Assembly (NCBI GenBank): GCA_030151505.1
Contig: JASLDQ010000268.1
Span: 1 to 7,622, forward strand
Source of the DNA: Chromobacteriaceae bacterium
Lineage (GTDB): Bacteria > Pseudomonadota > Gammaproteobacteria > Burkholderiales > Aquaspirillaceae
Direction of reading: 5' to 3'
Length of the DNA: 7,622 nt
The notes under the pieces are model-generated. The model was not told where the DNA came from. It did no database searches and saw only the letters and a program-made list of their open reading frames with translations. The position numbers and the translations under genes were made by a program. Below are positions 1 through 6,811 of this stretch, piece after piece (the stretch's first letter is position 1; each line of letters begins with the position of its first letter).

Positions 1-853
1 CACCTATCTGGCCCCGGCCGAAAACGGCCTGATCTCGCTTGAGCAGTTCCGCGACGCCATCCGCCCGGACACCATCCTGGCCTCGGTCATGTTCGTCAAT
101 AACGAGATCGGCGTGATTCAGGACATCGCCGGCCTCGGCGAAATCTGCCGCGAAAAGGGCGTGATCTTCCACGTCGACGCCACCCAGGCGCCGGGCAAGG
201 TCGAGATCGATCTCGACAAGCTCAAAGTTGACCTGATGAGCCTGTCGGCTCACAAGGTGTACGGCCCCAAGGGCATCGGCGCGCTGTACGTGCGCCGCAA
301 GCCGCGCGTGCGCCTCGAAGCGCAGATGCACGGCGGCGGCCACGAGCGCGGCTTCCGCTCCGGCACGCTGGCCACCCACCAGATCGTCGGCATGGGTGAA
401 GCCTTCCGCCTCGCCCGCGAGGAAATGGCGACCGAAACCGCCCGCATCCGCGCGCTGCGCGACCGCCTGTGGAAAGGCCTGCAGGACATCGAGGAGGTCT
501 ACCTGAACGGCGACCTCGAACACCGCGTACCGCACAACCTCAACGTCAGCTTCAACTTCGTCGAAGGCGAAAGCCTGATCATGGCGATCAAGGACCTGGC
601 GGTTTCCAGCGGCTCGGCCTGCACCTCGGCCAGCCTCGAGCCGTCCTACGTGCTGCGCGCCTTGGGCCGCAACGACGAACTGGCCCATAGCTCGATCCGC
701 TTCACCATCGGCCGCTTCACCACCGAGGAAGAAATCGACTACGCGATCAAGCTGCTGCACGAAAAGATCGGCAAGCTGCGCGAACTGTCGCCGCTGTGGG
801 ACATGTTCAAGGAAGGCGTCGACCTGAACTCGGTGCAGTGGGCGGCACACTAA
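1..853 (+). CDS. iscS: Cysteine desulfurase IscS, 5'-truncated (C-terminal 283 residues)
   Basis: This PLP-dependent cysteine desulfurase converts L-cysteine to L-alanine and passes persulfide sulfur to IscU and other acceptors. The reading frame is open from base 2; the ATG at 89 is internal, because the codons before it already match IscS (TYLAP...NGLISL). Seen directly: HVDATQ in the PLP-binding fold, the Schiff-base lysine in SAHK (codon 254-256), and the mobile-loop active-site cysteine in SGSACTSAS (codon 620-622). The C-terminus ends [10 protein letters not shown], like E. coli IscS, whose tail binds IscU. Counting from the lysine as residue 206, about 121 N-terminal residues lie outside the window and the full protein would be about 404 residues, the E. 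coli length. The group I loop form (SSGSACTS) separates it from SufS. It is the first visible gene of the operon; any iscR and the operon promoter would be upstream, outside the window. Confidence 0.97.
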   Translation, partial: TYLAPAENGLISLEQFRDAIRPDTILASVMFVNNEIGVIQDIAGLGEICREKGVIFHVDATQAPGKVEIDLDKLKVDLMSLSAHKVYGPKGIGALYVRRKPRVRLEAQMHGGGHERGFRSGTLATHQIVGMGEAFRLAREEMATETARIRALRDRLWKGLQDIEEVYLNGDLEHRVPHNLNVSFNFVEGESLIMAIKDLAVSSGSACTSASLEPSYVLRALGRNDELAHSSIRFTIGRFTTEEEIDYAIKLLHEKIGKLRELSPLWDMFKEGVDLNSVQWAAH

Positions 854-868
854 TCATTTGAGCGGGAA

Positions 869-896
869 GGCGGCACGGGCCCGAGTGCCGGCCGCC
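869..896 (+). repeat. GC-rich hairpin in the iscS-iscU gap, contains an 18-nt dispersed repeat
   Basis: The 67-nt gap between iscS and iscU contains an inverted repeat, GGCAC (872-876) with GTGCC (885-889), and an outer GGC/GCC pairing interrupted by a 4-nt bulge. Bases 876-893 read CGGGCCCGAGTGCCGGCC, which recurs with one mismatch at 1666-1683. There is no T-tract, so it is not an intrinsic terminator. It could be an mRNA processing or stability element or a genomic intergenic repeat; which one cannot be told from this window. Confidence 0.5.
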
Positions 897-907
897 CTCG
901 CGCAGGC

Positions 908-913
908 AAGGAG
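908..913 (+). promoter_or_regulatory. Strong ribosome binding site of iscU
   Basis: AAGGAG lies 7 nt before the ATG at 921. It decides the start of iscU: the same frame is open upstream to a TTG at 858, but that longer version has no Shine-Dalgarno sequence and would add a low-complexity segment absent from IscU proteins. Confidence 0.85.
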
Positions 914-920
914 ATACACC

Positions 921-1304
921 ATGGCATACAGCGAAAAGGTCCTCGACCACTACGAAAACCCGCGCAACGTCGGCGCCTTCGACAAGGGCGACGACGCGGT
1001 CGGTACCGGCATGGTCGGCGCGCCGGCCTGTGGCGACGTGATGAAGCTGCAGATCAAGGTCGGCCCCGACGGCATCATCGAGGACGCCAAGTTCAAGACC
1101 TACGGCTGTGGCTCGGCCATCGCCTCCAGCTCGCTCGTGACCGAATGGGTCAAGGGCAAGTCGCTCGACCAGGCGCTGGACATCAAGAACACCCAGATCG
1201 CCGAGGAGCTGGCGCTGCCGCCGGTCAAAATCCACTGCTCCATCCTCGCCGAAGACGCGATCAAGGCGGCGGTGAGCGACTACAAGCAGAAGCACGGCCT
1301 GTAA
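921..1304 (+). CDS. iscU: Iron-sulfur cluster assembly scaffold IscU
   Basis: A 127-residue scaffold on which [2Fe-2S] clusters are built from sulfur supplied by IscS and electrons from ferredoxin, then handed on with help from HscB/HscA. All hallmark residues are present: Cys37 with Asp39 in APACGD, Cys63 in YGCGSA, and His105-Cys106 in VKIHCS. The LPPVK motif recognised by HscA is intact at 99-103, which fits the hscB and hscA genes downstream. Asp39 and the short single-domain form distinguish it from IscA- or NifU-type proteins. The start follows from the AAGGAG at 908-913 and the MAYSEKV beginning typical of the family. It is separated from iscS by 67 nt and from iscA by 18 nt, as expected within one operon. 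Confidence 0.98.
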   Translation: MAYSEKVLDHYENPRNVGAFDKGDDAVGTGMVGAPACGDVMKLQIKVGPDGIIEDAKFKTYGCGSAIASSSLVTEWVKGKSLDQALDIKNTQIAEELALPPVKIHCSILAEDAIKAAVSDYKQKHGL

Positions 1305-1310
1305 GCAACC

Positions 1311-1316
1311 AAGGAG
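1311..1316 (+). promoter_or_regulatory. Strong ribosome binding site of iscA
   Basis: AAGGAG lies 6 nt before the ATG at 1323, inside the short iscU-iscA gap. Together with the equally strong site of iscU it suggests that these two genes are translated efficiently and independently. Confidence 0.8.
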
Positions 1317-1322
1317 AACAGC

Positions 1323-1646
1323 ATGGCGATCACGATGACCGAAAGCGCGGCCAACCACGTACGCAACTTCCTCGCCAAGCGCGGCAAGGGACTCGGGCTG
1401 CGCCTTGGCGTGAAGACCTCCGGCTGCTCCGGCATGGCCTACAAGCTGGAGTTCGTCGACGTGGCCAGTGACGACGACCTGACCTTCGAATCCCACGGCG
1501 TCACGCTGTTCACCGACGCCAAGAGCCTCGCCTACCTCGAAGGCACCGAGCTGGACTACACCAAGGAAGGGCTGAACGAGGGCTTCAAGTTCAACAATCC
1601 GAACGTGAAGAACGAGTGCGGCTGCGGCGAGAGCTTCAACGTCTGA
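1323..1646 (+). CDS. iscA: Iron-sulfur cluster assembly/carrier protein IscA (A-type carrier)
   Basis: A 107-residue A-type carrier (HesB/IscA/SufA family) that binds iron or Fe-S clusters and delivers them to target apoproteins, important for [4Fe-4S] maturation in this family. The three conserved cysteines are visible: Cys35 in TSGCSGMAY and Cys99 and Cys101 in the C-terminal ECGCGESF signature. The length equals that of E. coli IscA (107). Its place directly after iscU in the isc order makes IscA a better call than SufA or ErpA, which share the fold. The start is set by AAGGAG at 1311-1316. A 94-nt GC-rich gap follows before hscB, the first sizeable break after iscU. Confidence 0.96.
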   Translation: MAITMTESAANHVRNFLAKRGKGLGLRLGVKTSGCSGMAYKLEFVDVASDDDLTFESHGVTLFTDAKSLAYLEGTELDYTKEGLNEGFKFNNPNVKNECGCGESFNV

Positions 1647-1656
1647 ACCGCGCGGT

Positions 1657-1689
1657 GCGCAGGCCCGGGCCCGCGTGCCGGCCTTGCGC
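1657..1689 (+). repeat. GC-rich hairpin in the iscA-hscB gap, second copy of the 18-nt repeat
   Basis: GCGCAGGCC (1657-1665) pairs with GGCCTTGCGC (1680-1689), leaving one bulged base. The loop region and right arm include CGGGCCCGCGTGCCGGCC (1666-1683), 17 of 18 identical to 876-893. No T-tract follows, so termination by a simple intrinsic mechanism is unlikely. The structure sits between the scaffold/carrier genes and the chaperone genes, where mRNA processing or partial polarity could set different expression levels; this role is inferred. Confidence 0.5.
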
Positions 1690-1740
1690 CGCCGCACCGC
1701 TCCCCGTCCCGCGCCTTGCGCCCCACCCTGCAAACGCCTC

Positions 1741-2256
1741 ATGACCCATTTCTCCCTGTTCCGGCTGCCCACCACCTTCGCCCTTGACGGCAACGCGCTC
1801 GACGCGGCCTACCGTCAGGTCCAGAGCGAAGTCCATCCCGACCGCTTTGCCACGGCGAACGACGCCGAAAAACGGCAGGCGATGGAACGCGCCACCGCCG
1901 CCAACGAGGCCTACCAGACCCTGAAAAACCCGCTGGCGCGCGGCCGCTACCTGCTGCAGCTGGCCGGCGTGGACACGCAGGAAGAAACCAATACCGCCAT
2001 GCCGGTGGACTTCCTGATGGCGCAGATGGAATGGCGCGAAGCGGTGGCCGAGGCGCGCGCGGCGCACGACGTCGAACGGCTCGAGGCGCTGTCCGCCGAC
2101 GCCCGCCAGGATGTCGCCGAACTGGTGCGCCAGCTCGGCCACGCGCTCGACGGCGAGCACGACCATGCTGCCGCCGCCCTGCTCGTGCGAAAATTGCGCT
2201 TTCTGGAAAAGCTGGAAGAAGAAATCGGCGACGCGATCGAAGCGTTGCTGTTTTGA
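1741..2256 (+). CDS. hscB: Fe-S cluster co-chaperone HscB (J-domain protein)
   Basis: A 171-residue co-chaperone, the same length as E. coli HscB, that binds IscU and stimulates the ATPase of HscA to drive cluster release. The N-terminal J domain (about 1-75) carries the essential HPD triad at 32-34. A C-terminal helical domain follows, and its IscU-contact surface is recognisable: FLMAQMEWRE at 91-100 gives Leu92, Met93, Met96, Glu97 and Glu100, aligning without gaps to the E. coli contact residues (Leu96 replaced by Met). The frame is open further upstream, to 1675, but homologues begin at or near MTHFSLFRLP, so the ATG at 1741 is chosen. No clear Shine-Dalgarno sequence precedes it. hscA follows after 112 nt. 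Confidence 0.95.
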   Translation: MTHFSLFRLPTTFALDGNALDAAYRQVQSEVHPDRFATANDAEKRQAMERATAANEAYQTLKNPLARGRYLLQLAGVDTQEETNTAMPVDFLMAQMEWREAVAEARAAHDVERLEALSADARQDVAELVRQLGHALDGEHDHAAAALLVRKLRFLEKLEEEIGDAIEALLF

Positions 2257-2292
2257 ACATCAGCGGTGAGCCAGGCGTCATCGGGCGCGGAA

Positions 2293-2319
2293 GGATGCAG
2301 CGCGGCTGTCGCGCCATCC
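2293..2319 (+). repeat. Hairpin in the hscB-hscA gap
   Basis: GGATG (2293-2297) and GCGCG (2300-2304) pair with CGCGC (2310-2314) and CATCC (2315-2319) around a 5-nt loop, with a 2-nt CA bulge in the left arm: 10 base pairs in all. It is followed by GC-rich sequence with no T-tract. A further small GCCGGC-A-GCCGGC motif lies at 2330-2342. The hairpin may affect mRNA stability between hscB and hscA. In sequence this GC-rich, chance hairpins are common. Confidence 0.45.
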
Positions 2320-2368
2320 CGACGTCCCCGCCGGCAGCCGGCTTGCCGCGCCTCACCCACGACTGACC

Positions 2369-4228
2369 ATGGCCCTTCTCCAAATCGCCGAACCCGGCCT
2401 CTCCGCCGCTCCGCACCAGCATCGCCTCGCCGTCGGCATCGATCTGGGCACCACCAACTCGCTTGTCGCGGCGGTGCGCAGCGGCTCGGCCGCCATCCTG
2501 CCGGACGAACAGGGCTATGCGCTGCTGCCGTCGGTGGTGCGCTACCTCGAGAACGGCGACACCGTGGTCGGCTACGACGCGCGCGCGCGCCAGAGCGACG
2601 ATCCTAACAACACCATCGTATCGGTGAAGCGCTTCATGGGCCGTGGCCTGAGCGACGTTGCCGATGCCGCTTCCCTGCCCTACCGCTTCGTCGACGCGCC
2701 GGGCATGGTGCAGATCGTCACCCGCGCCGGCGTCAAGTCGCCGGTGGAAGTCTCGGCCGACATCCTCAAGTCGCTGAAGGCGCGCGCCGAAGCTTCGCTC
2801 GGCGGCGAGCTGACCGGCGCGGTCATCACCGTTCCGGCCTACTTCGACGACGCCCAGCGTCAGGCCACCAAAGACGCCGCCAAGCTGGCCGGTCTCAACG
2901 TGCTGCGCCTCTTGAACGAACCGACCGCCGCCGCCATCGCCTACGGGCTCGACAACGCCGCCGAGGGCACCTACGTGGTGTACGACCTCGGCGGGGGCAC
3001 TTTCGACGTGTCCATCCTCAAGCTCACCCGCGGCGTGTTCGAAGTGCTGGCCACCAGCGGCGACTCGGCGCTGGGCGGCGACGACTTCGACCAGCGCGTG
3101 TTCTGCTGGATGCTGAGCGAGGCCGGCCTGTCGCAGCTGGGCGACCACGACACCCGCCTGCTGCTGACCCACGCCCGCGCCGCCAAGGAACGCCTGACCG
3201 ACGCCGCCGAAACCCGCATCAACACCGTGCTGTCCGACGGCAAGCCGATCGACCTGACCCTGACCCGCGCCACCTTCGCCGACATCAGCCGCACCCTGGT
3301 CGACAAGACCCTGCTGCCGGTGCGTAAAGCGCTGCGCGACGCCAAGATGGGCGTGGAAGACGTGAAGGGCGTGGTGCTGGTCGGCGGCGCGACCCGCATG
3401 CCACAGGTGCGGCGCGCGGTGGGCGACTTCTTCAAGCAGCCGCCGCTGACCAATCTCGATCCGGATCAGGTGGTGGCGCTGGGCGCCGCGATGCAGGCCA
3501 ATGTGCTGGCCGGCAACAAGGGCGAGGACGAGTGGCTGCTCTTGGACGTGACGCCGCTGTCGCTCGGGCTGGAAACCATGGGCGGACTGGTCGAGAAGAT
3601 CATCCCGCGCAACAGCACCATCCCGACCGCGCGCGCGCAGGAATTCACCACCTTCAAGGACGGCCAGACCGCGATGGCGGTCCACGTGCTGCAGGGCGAA
3701 CGCGAGCTGGTGGCCGACTGCCGTAGCCTGGCGCGCTTCGAGCTGCGCGGCATTCCGCCGATGGTGGCCGGCGCCGCCCGCATCCGCGTGACCTTCCAGG
3801 TCGATGCCGACGGGCTGTTGAGCGTGTCGGCGCGCGAGCTGTCGAACGGGGTGGAAGCCAGCATCACGGTGAAGCCGAGCTACGGCCTCACCGACGATCA
3901 GATCACCCAGATGCTGAGCGACTCGCTCGCCCACGTGAAGGACGACATCGCCGCGCGCAAACTGCGCGAAGCGGTGGTGGACGCCGAAAGCCTGATCGCC
4001 ACGACCGAGGCCGCGCTCAACGCCGACGGCGACCTGCTGGCAGCGCCGGAACGCGCCGCCATCGACAACGCGGTGGCCGCGCTGCGCACCGCCATCGCCG
4101 CGCAGACCACGGTGCAGATCAACGCCGCCACTACCAAGCTCAACGACGTGACCGCCGACTTCGCCGCGCGCCGGATGGACCGCAACATCCGCCGCGCGCT
4201 GTCCGGCCAGAACATTTCCGACCTGTAA
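2369..4228 (+). CDS. hscA: Fe-S assembly chaperone HscA (Hsp70 family)
   Basis: A 619-residue specialised Hsp70 (E. coli HscA has 616) that binds the LPPVK motif of IscU and, with HscB, uses ATP to release the nascent cluster. The nucleotide-binding domain spans about 20-388: phosphate-1 loop GIDLGTTNS at 23-31, [10 protein letters not shown] from 206, and the adenosine motif [10 protein letters not shown] from 336. The hydrophobic interdomain linker LLLD is at about 390-393. A beta substrate-binding domain covers about 394-510, followed by a helical lid ending in [13 protein letters not shown]. The short basic tail lacks the acidic EEVKKD-type end of DnaK, which together with the operon position supports HscA. 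The ATG at 2369 gives [10 protein letters not shown], the beginning I recall for Neisseria HscA; no Shine-Dalgarno sequence is visible. fdx follows after 7 nt. Confidence 0.97.
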   Translation: MALLQIAEPGLSAAPHQHRLAVGIDLGTTNSLVAAVRSGSAAILPDEQGYALLPSVVRYLENGDTVVGYDARARQSDDPNNTIVSVKRFMGRGLSDVADAASLPYRFVDAPGMVQIVTRAGVKSPVEVSADILKSLKARAEASLGGELTGAVITVPAYFDDAQRQATKDAAKLAGLNVLRLLNEPTAAAIAYGLDNAAEGTYVVYDLGGGTFDVSILKLTRGVFEVLATSGDSALGGDDFDQRVFCWMLSEAGLSQLGDHDTRLLLTHARAAKERLTDAAETRINTVLSDGKPIDLTLTRATFADISRTLVDKTLLPVRKALRDAKMGVEDVKGVVLVGGATRMPQVRRAVGDFFKQPPLTNLDPDQVVALGAAMQANVLAGNKGEDEWLLLDVTPLSLGLETMGGLVEKIIPRNSTIPTARAQEFTTFKDGQTAMAVHVLQGERELVADCRSLARFELRGIPPMVAGAARIRVTFQVDADGLLSVSARELSNGVEASITVKPSYGLTDDQITQMLSDSLAHVKDDIAARKLREAVVDAESLIATTEAALNADGDLLAAPERAAIDNAVAALRTAIAAQTTVQINAATTKLNDVTADFAARRMDRNIRRALSGQNISDL

Positions 4229-4235
4229 GATCATC

Positions 4236-4574
4236 ATGCCGAAAATCATCGTACTGCCCCATGCCAGCCTGTGCCCCGAAGGCGCGATGTTCGACGCCGA
4301 CACCGGCGAGAGCATCTGCGAAGCGCTGCTGCGCAACGACATCGAAATCGAGCACGCCTGCGAAATGAGCTGCGCCTGCACCACCTGTCACGTGCTGGTG
4401 CGCGAGGGCTTCAACTCGCTCGAACCGTCGGACGAGCTGGAAGACGACATGCTGGACAAGGCCTGGGGACTGGAACCGCAGTCGCGCCTGTCCTGCCAGG
4501 CCATCGTCGCCGACGAGGACCTGGTGGTGGAGCTGCCCAAGTACACCATCAACCTGGAACGGGAACACCACTGA
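4236..4574 (+). CDS. fdx: Isc-type [2Fe-2S] ferredoxin Fdx
   Basis: A 112-residue adrenodoxin-type ferredoxin that donates electrons to cluster assembly on IscS/IscU. The cluster ligands are Cys42, Cys48, Cys51 (ACEMSCACTTCHV) and Cys87 (RLSCQA), in the same numbering as E. coli Fdx. Cys46, the extra conserved cysteine of the isc-type proteins next to the cluster, is also present. The helix DDMLDKAWGLEPQSRLSC and the C-terminal PKYTINL are family signatures. The gene starts 7 nt after the hscA stop without a strong Shine-Dalgarno sequence, so translation is probably coupled to hscA. It is followed by a 64-nt gap with a hairpin. Confidence 0.97.
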   Translation: MPKIIVLPHASLCPEGAMFDADTGESICEALLRNDIEIEHACEMSCACTTCHVLVREGFNSLEPSDELEDDMLDKAWGLEPQSRLSCQAIVADEDLVVELPKYTINLEREHH

Positions 4575-4582
4575 TTCCCCGG

Positions 4583-4612
4583 CGCGGGCGACGGGCAACC
4601 CGGTCGCCCGCG
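4583..4612 (+). repeat. Perfect 10-bp inverted repeat between fdx and the YbaK-like gene
   Basis: CGCGGGCGAC (4583-4592) pairs perfectly with GTCGCCCGCG (4603-4612) around a 10-nt loop that contains a further GGG-CAA-CCC pairing. It is the most stable-looking hairpin within the operon, but it is followed by GGCTCCGTC rather than a T-tract. It could slow polymerase, protect the 3' end of an upstream processed mRNA, or partly separate the YbaK-like gene and iscX from the core isc genes. Confidence 0.6.
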
Positions 4613-4638
4613 GCTCCGTCATCACCTGTCCGAACGCC

Positions 4639-5139
4639 ATGACCGATACCACTGAAAAAACCTATACCGGCAGTGTCGCGCGCGTCGCTGCCGCGCTGGC
4701 CGAACTGAAACTGGACGCCGAGATCCGCGAAATGGCCGACTCGACCCGCACCTGCGCCGAGGCCGCTGCCGCCATCGGCTGCGGCGAGGCGCAGATCGCC
4801 AAGTCGATGGTGTTCCGCGAGGTGGAAAGCGACCGCGCCCTGCTGGTGGTGGCCAGCGGCACCAACCGCGTCAGCACCGACAAGCTCGCGGCGCTGACCG
4901 GCAAGACCATCGGCCGAGCCAAGGCCGATTTCGTGCGCGAGAAGACCGGCTTCGCCATCGGCGGCGTGTCGCCGGTCGGCCACGCCAGCGATCCGGTCGA
5001 TCTCCTGATCGACGAGGACCTGTTCCAGTACGCCGACATCTGGGCCGCCGCCGGCAGCCCGTTCGCGGTATTCCGCACCACCGCCGCCGAACTCGCGGCC
5101 GCGACCGGCGCCCGCGTTGCTGACATCAAGGAGGATTGA
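4639..5139 (+). CDS. YbaK/EbsC-family aminoacyl-tRNA deacylase-like protein
   Basis: A 166-residue single-domain protein of the YbaK/ProX (INS-like) editing superfamily. Members hydrolyse mischarged aminoacyl-tRNAs in trans (YbaK itself acts on Cys-tRNA(Pro)), though many are uncharacterised. Seen in sequence: an N-terminal helix ([12 protein letters not shown]), the conserved lysine in IAKSMVF (Lys55, in the place of the functional YbaK lysine), the superfamily signature [12 protein letters not shown] at 104-115, and the substrate-pocket strand [12 protein letters not shown] at 137-148. The ATG at 4639 has no clear Shine-Dalgarno sequence but gives a family-typical length. Its stop overlaps the region of the iscX ribosome site, and only 1 nt separates it from iscX, so the two are very likely cotranscribed. 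The exact tRNA substrate cannot be predicted. A link to cysteine use by IscS is an inference from position only. Confidence 0.86.
   Translation: MTDTTEKTYTGSVARVAAALAELKLDAEIREMADSTRTCAEAAAAIGCGEAQIAKSMVFREVESDRALLVVASGTNRVSTDKLAALTGKTIGRAKADFVREKTGFAIGGVSPVGHASDPVDLLIDEDLFQYADIWAAAGSPFAVFRTTAAELAAATGARVADIKED
5128..5134 (+). promoter_or_regulatory. Strong ribosome binding site of iscX, inside the preceding gene
   Basis: AAGGAGG lies within the last codons of the YbaK-like gene, 6 nt before the iscX ATG at 5141. It fixes the iscX start (MKWTDSRE) and shows that ribosomes finishing the upstream gene pass directly over the iscX initiation site. Confidence 0.85.
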
Positions 5140-5140
5140 G

Positions 5141-5335
5141 ATGAAATGGACCGACTCGCGCGAGATTGCCATCGCGCTGTATGACACCCACCCGGACGTG
5201 GACCCGAAGACCATCCGCTTCACCGACCTGATGCAGTGGGTGATGGCACTGGACGGTTTCGAGGAAGACGAGAAGCACTGCGGCGAGAAGATTCTGGAAG
5301 CGATCCAGCTCGCCTGGATCGACGAGGCGGAGTAA
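5141..5335 (+). CDS. iscX: Fe-S assembly protein IscX (YfhJ)
   Basis: A small acidic protein of 64 residues (E. coli IscX has 66) that binds IscS and iron and modulates the rate of cluster assembly, competing with CyaY/frataxin for the IscS surface. The sequence is unmistakable: [14 protein letters not shown], then [16 protein letters not shown], and the C-terminal [16 protein letters not shown]. The conserved acidic residues of the iron/IscS-binding face are retained. The frame is open a little upstream, to 5117, but the AAGGAGG at 5128-5134 and homologue length select the ATG at 5141. It is the last gene of the operon, ending 23 nt before the terminator stem. Confidence 0.96.
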   Translation: MKWTDSREIAIALYDTHPDVDPKTIRFTDLMQWVMALDGFEEDEKHCGEKILEAIQLAWIDEAE

Positions 5336-5358
5336 GACGTCGCGCGCCGTTCGGATGC

Positions 5359-5390
5359 AAAAAGACCGCTGTTTGTCAGCGGTCTTTTTT
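5359..5390. terminator. Bidirectional intrinsic terminator of the isc operon and the antiporter gene
   Basis: AAAAAGACCGCTG (5359-5371) pairs with CAGCGGTCTTTTT (5377-5389) around the loop TTTGT. On the + strand the stem ends in a six-T tract, a textbook intrinsic terminator after iscX. Because the left arm begins with five As, the - strand transcript of the convergent antiporter gene also gives a stem followed by Us, so the element should work both ways. Confidence 0.93.
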
Positions 5391-5398
5391 GTTGCCCG

Positions 5399-5414
5399 GG
5401 CGCGGAACCGCGCC
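5399..5414. repeat. Short GC palindrome beside the convergent terminator
   Basis: GGCGCGG-AA-CCGCGCC is a 7-bp perfect inverted repeat lying between the main terminator and the stop codon of the antiporter gene at 5419. It may assist termination or protect the 3' end of the antiporter mRNA; no T-tract adjoins it. Confidence 0.4.
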
Positions 5415-5418
5415 GGCG

Positions 5419-6729
5419 TTACAGCACCATCGCTGCGACCCAGCCGGTGGCGATCACCGGCAGGTTGTAGTGGAGGAAGGTCGGCACCACGGTGTCCCAC
5501 ATGTGGTTGTGCTGGCCGTCGATGTTGAGGCCGGAGGTCGGGCCGAGGGTGGAGTCGGACGCGGGCGAGCCGGCGTCGCCGAGCGCGCCGGCCGTACCGA
5601 CCAGGCTGACCACCGCCAGCGGTGAGAAACCCATTTCCAGCGCCAGCGGCACGTAGATGGCGGCGATGATCGGCACGGTGGAGAAGGACGAACCGATGCC
5701 CATCGTCACCAGCAGGCCGACCAGCAGCATCAGCAGCGCCGCCAGCGCCTTGTTGTGGCCGATCAGCCCGGCCGACTGCTCGACCAGCGCCTGGATGTCG
5801 CCGGTGGCCTTGAGCACTTCGGCGAAACCGGCGGCGGCGATCATCACCAGCCCGATGGTCGCCATCATCTTCATGCCGCTGGCGAACACACTGTCGGCCT
5901 CGCGCCAGCTGACCACGCCGCCGAGCACGAACACCAGAAAGCCGGCCAGGGCACCGATCAGCATCGAGTCCACCCACAGCTGCACGCCGAAGGCGCAGGC
6001 CACCGCCAGCCCGGCGACGGTCAGCGAGCGGCGGCTGTAGCCGGCGTCCTCGCGCTCGATGGTGTGGATGATGGCTTCGTTGTAGTCGCGCGGCTTGCGG
6101 TAGCTGACGAATACGGCGATCAACAGGCCCGCCACCATGCCCAGCGCCGGAATCCACATGGCGCGGGTCACGTCCAGCCCCGTCACGTCCATGCCGCTCT
6201 TGGCGATGTTGCCCAGCAGGATCTGCTTGAGGAAGATTTCACCGAAGCCGACCGGAAACACCATGTACGGCGTGATCAGGCCGAAGGTCAGCACGCAGGC
6301 GACGGCGCGGCGGTCGAGCTTGAGCTTGGCAAACACGTACAGCAGCGGCGGCACTACCAGCGGGATGAAGGCGATGTGGATCGGCAGCAGGTTTTGCGAC
6401 GACAGCGCCAGCAGGGTCAGGGCCCCCAGCACGGCCCACTTGAGGCCGCCGCCATGGCCTTGCTTGAGCTTGCCGAGCAGCCAGTCGGCCAGCGCGTGCG
6501 GCAGGCCGGATTGCGCCAGCGCCAGCGCGAACGCACCGAGCAAGGCATAGGACAGCGCCACGCCGGCACCGCCGCCCAGCCCGGCGTTGAAGGCCGCCAG
6601 CGTCTTGGCCAGATCCAGCCCGCCGGCCAGTCCCCCCACCACGCTGCCGACAATCAGGGAGATCACCACATTGACCCGGATCAGGCTGAGGGCGAGCATC
6701 ACGCCGACAGCAAGAATGACTGAATTCAT
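5419..6729 (-). CDS. Na+/H+ antiporter family permease (COG2056, YuiF-like)
   Basis: A 436-residue inner-membrane protein with roughly 12-14 hydrophobic segments, for example about 4-17, 21-38, 58-73, 97-111, 118-134, 143-160, 191-209, 235-252, 256-274, 287-302, 327-345, 371-385 and 422-436. The C-terminal block [30 protein letters not shown] (split here at about 384-413), the [22 protein letters not shown] segment and the glycine-rich [19 protein letters not shown] are typical of this family, annotated as Na+/H+ antiporters; the true substrate is rarely tested and could be another small solute. The ATG at 6729 (MNSVILAVG) is chosen because homologues begin with the first membrane helix and a weak GGGA lies upstream. 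In-frame ATGs at 6777, 6768 and 6765 would add up to 16 polar residues. It converges on the isc operon and appears monocistronic with its own promoter. Confidence 0.88.
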   Translation of the reverse strand: MNSVILAVGVMLALSLIRVNVVISLIVGSVVGGLAGGLDLAKTLAAFNAGLGGGAGVALSYALLGAFALALAQSGLPHALADWLLGKLKQGHGGGLKWAVLGALTLLALSSQNLLPIHIAFIPLVVPPLLYVFAKLKLDRRAVACVLTFGLITPYMVFPVGFGEIFLKQILLGNIAKSGMDVTGLDVTRAMWIPALGMVAGLLIAVFVSYRKPRDYNEAIIHTIEREDAGYSRRSLTVAGLAVACAFGVQLWVDSMLIGALAGFLVFVLGGVVSWREADSVFASGMKMMATIGLVMIAAAGFAEVLKATGDIQALVEQSAGLIGHNKALAALLMLLVGLLVTMGIGSSFSTVPIIAAIYVPLALEMGFSPLAVVSLVGTAGALGDAGSPASDSTLGPTSGLNIDGQHNHMWDTVVPTFLHYNLPVIATGWVAAMVL

Positions 6730-6749
6730 GCAAATTCCCAAATGAATCA

Positions 6750-6765
6750 ATGGCCGATTGGCCAT
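6750..6765 (-). other. Second leader hairpin of the antiporter mRNA
   Basis: ATGGCC (6750-6755) and GGCCAT (6760-6765) form a perfect 6-bp stem with a 4-nt loop, about 20 nt upstream of the chosen antiporter start. In the mRNA it lies between the first leader hairpin and the ribosome binding region and overlaps two of the alternative in-frame ATGs. Confidence 0.4.
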
Positions 6766-6777
6766 CATGCAAAACAT

Positions 6778-6800
6778 AAAGCCAGCTTTTGGCTGGCTTT
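6778..6800 (-). other. Leader hairpin of the antiporter mRNA (terminator-like)
   Basis: AAAGCCAGC (6778-6786) pairs perfectly with GCTGGCTTT (6792-6800) around a 5-nt loop. Read on the - strand it is followed by ATGTTTTG, giving a terminator-like but imperfect T-rich tail. If the extended -10 at 6812-6820 is used, the hairpin sits within the first ~30 nt of the transcript. It could stabilise the 5' end, act as an attenuator, or be a second terminator for glcB read-through. Confidence 0.6.
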
Positions 6801-6811
6801 CGGAGGACCGG

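Noticed and set aside
858..920. N-terminally extended IscU starting at TTG 858
   Set aside because: The extension is not found in IscU proteins, and a strong AAGGAG sits right before the ATG at 921.
1675..1740. N-terminally extended HscB starting at 1675
   Set aside because: The extra residues are Arg/Pro/Ala-rich spacer translation; the protein from 1741 has exactly the E. coli length and begins with the J-domain helix.
807..1793. Open frame of 328 codons on the - strand opposite iscU and iscA
   Set aside because: Same shadow composition, covers genes with full family signatures on the + strand, and has no recognisable domain.
1739..4384. Very long open frame (881 codons) on the - strand opposite hscB, hscA and fdx
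   Set aside because: It is antisense to three clearly recognised genes, its translation is rich in His, Gln, Arg, Gly and Val in the pattern typical of shadows of GC-rich genes, and it shows no family motif. GC-rich codon use depletes stops in this antisense frame.
4583..4612. Intrinsic terminator after fdx
   Set aside because: The stem is strong but no T-tract follows, and iscX, an isc gene, lies downstream in the same direction, so full termination here is unlikely.
5755..6723. Open frame of 322 codons on the + strand opposite the antiporter gene
   Set aside because: The protein would be a His/Gln/Gly/Ala-rich string with no motif, while the opposite strand encodes a coherent membrane protein with family signatures.
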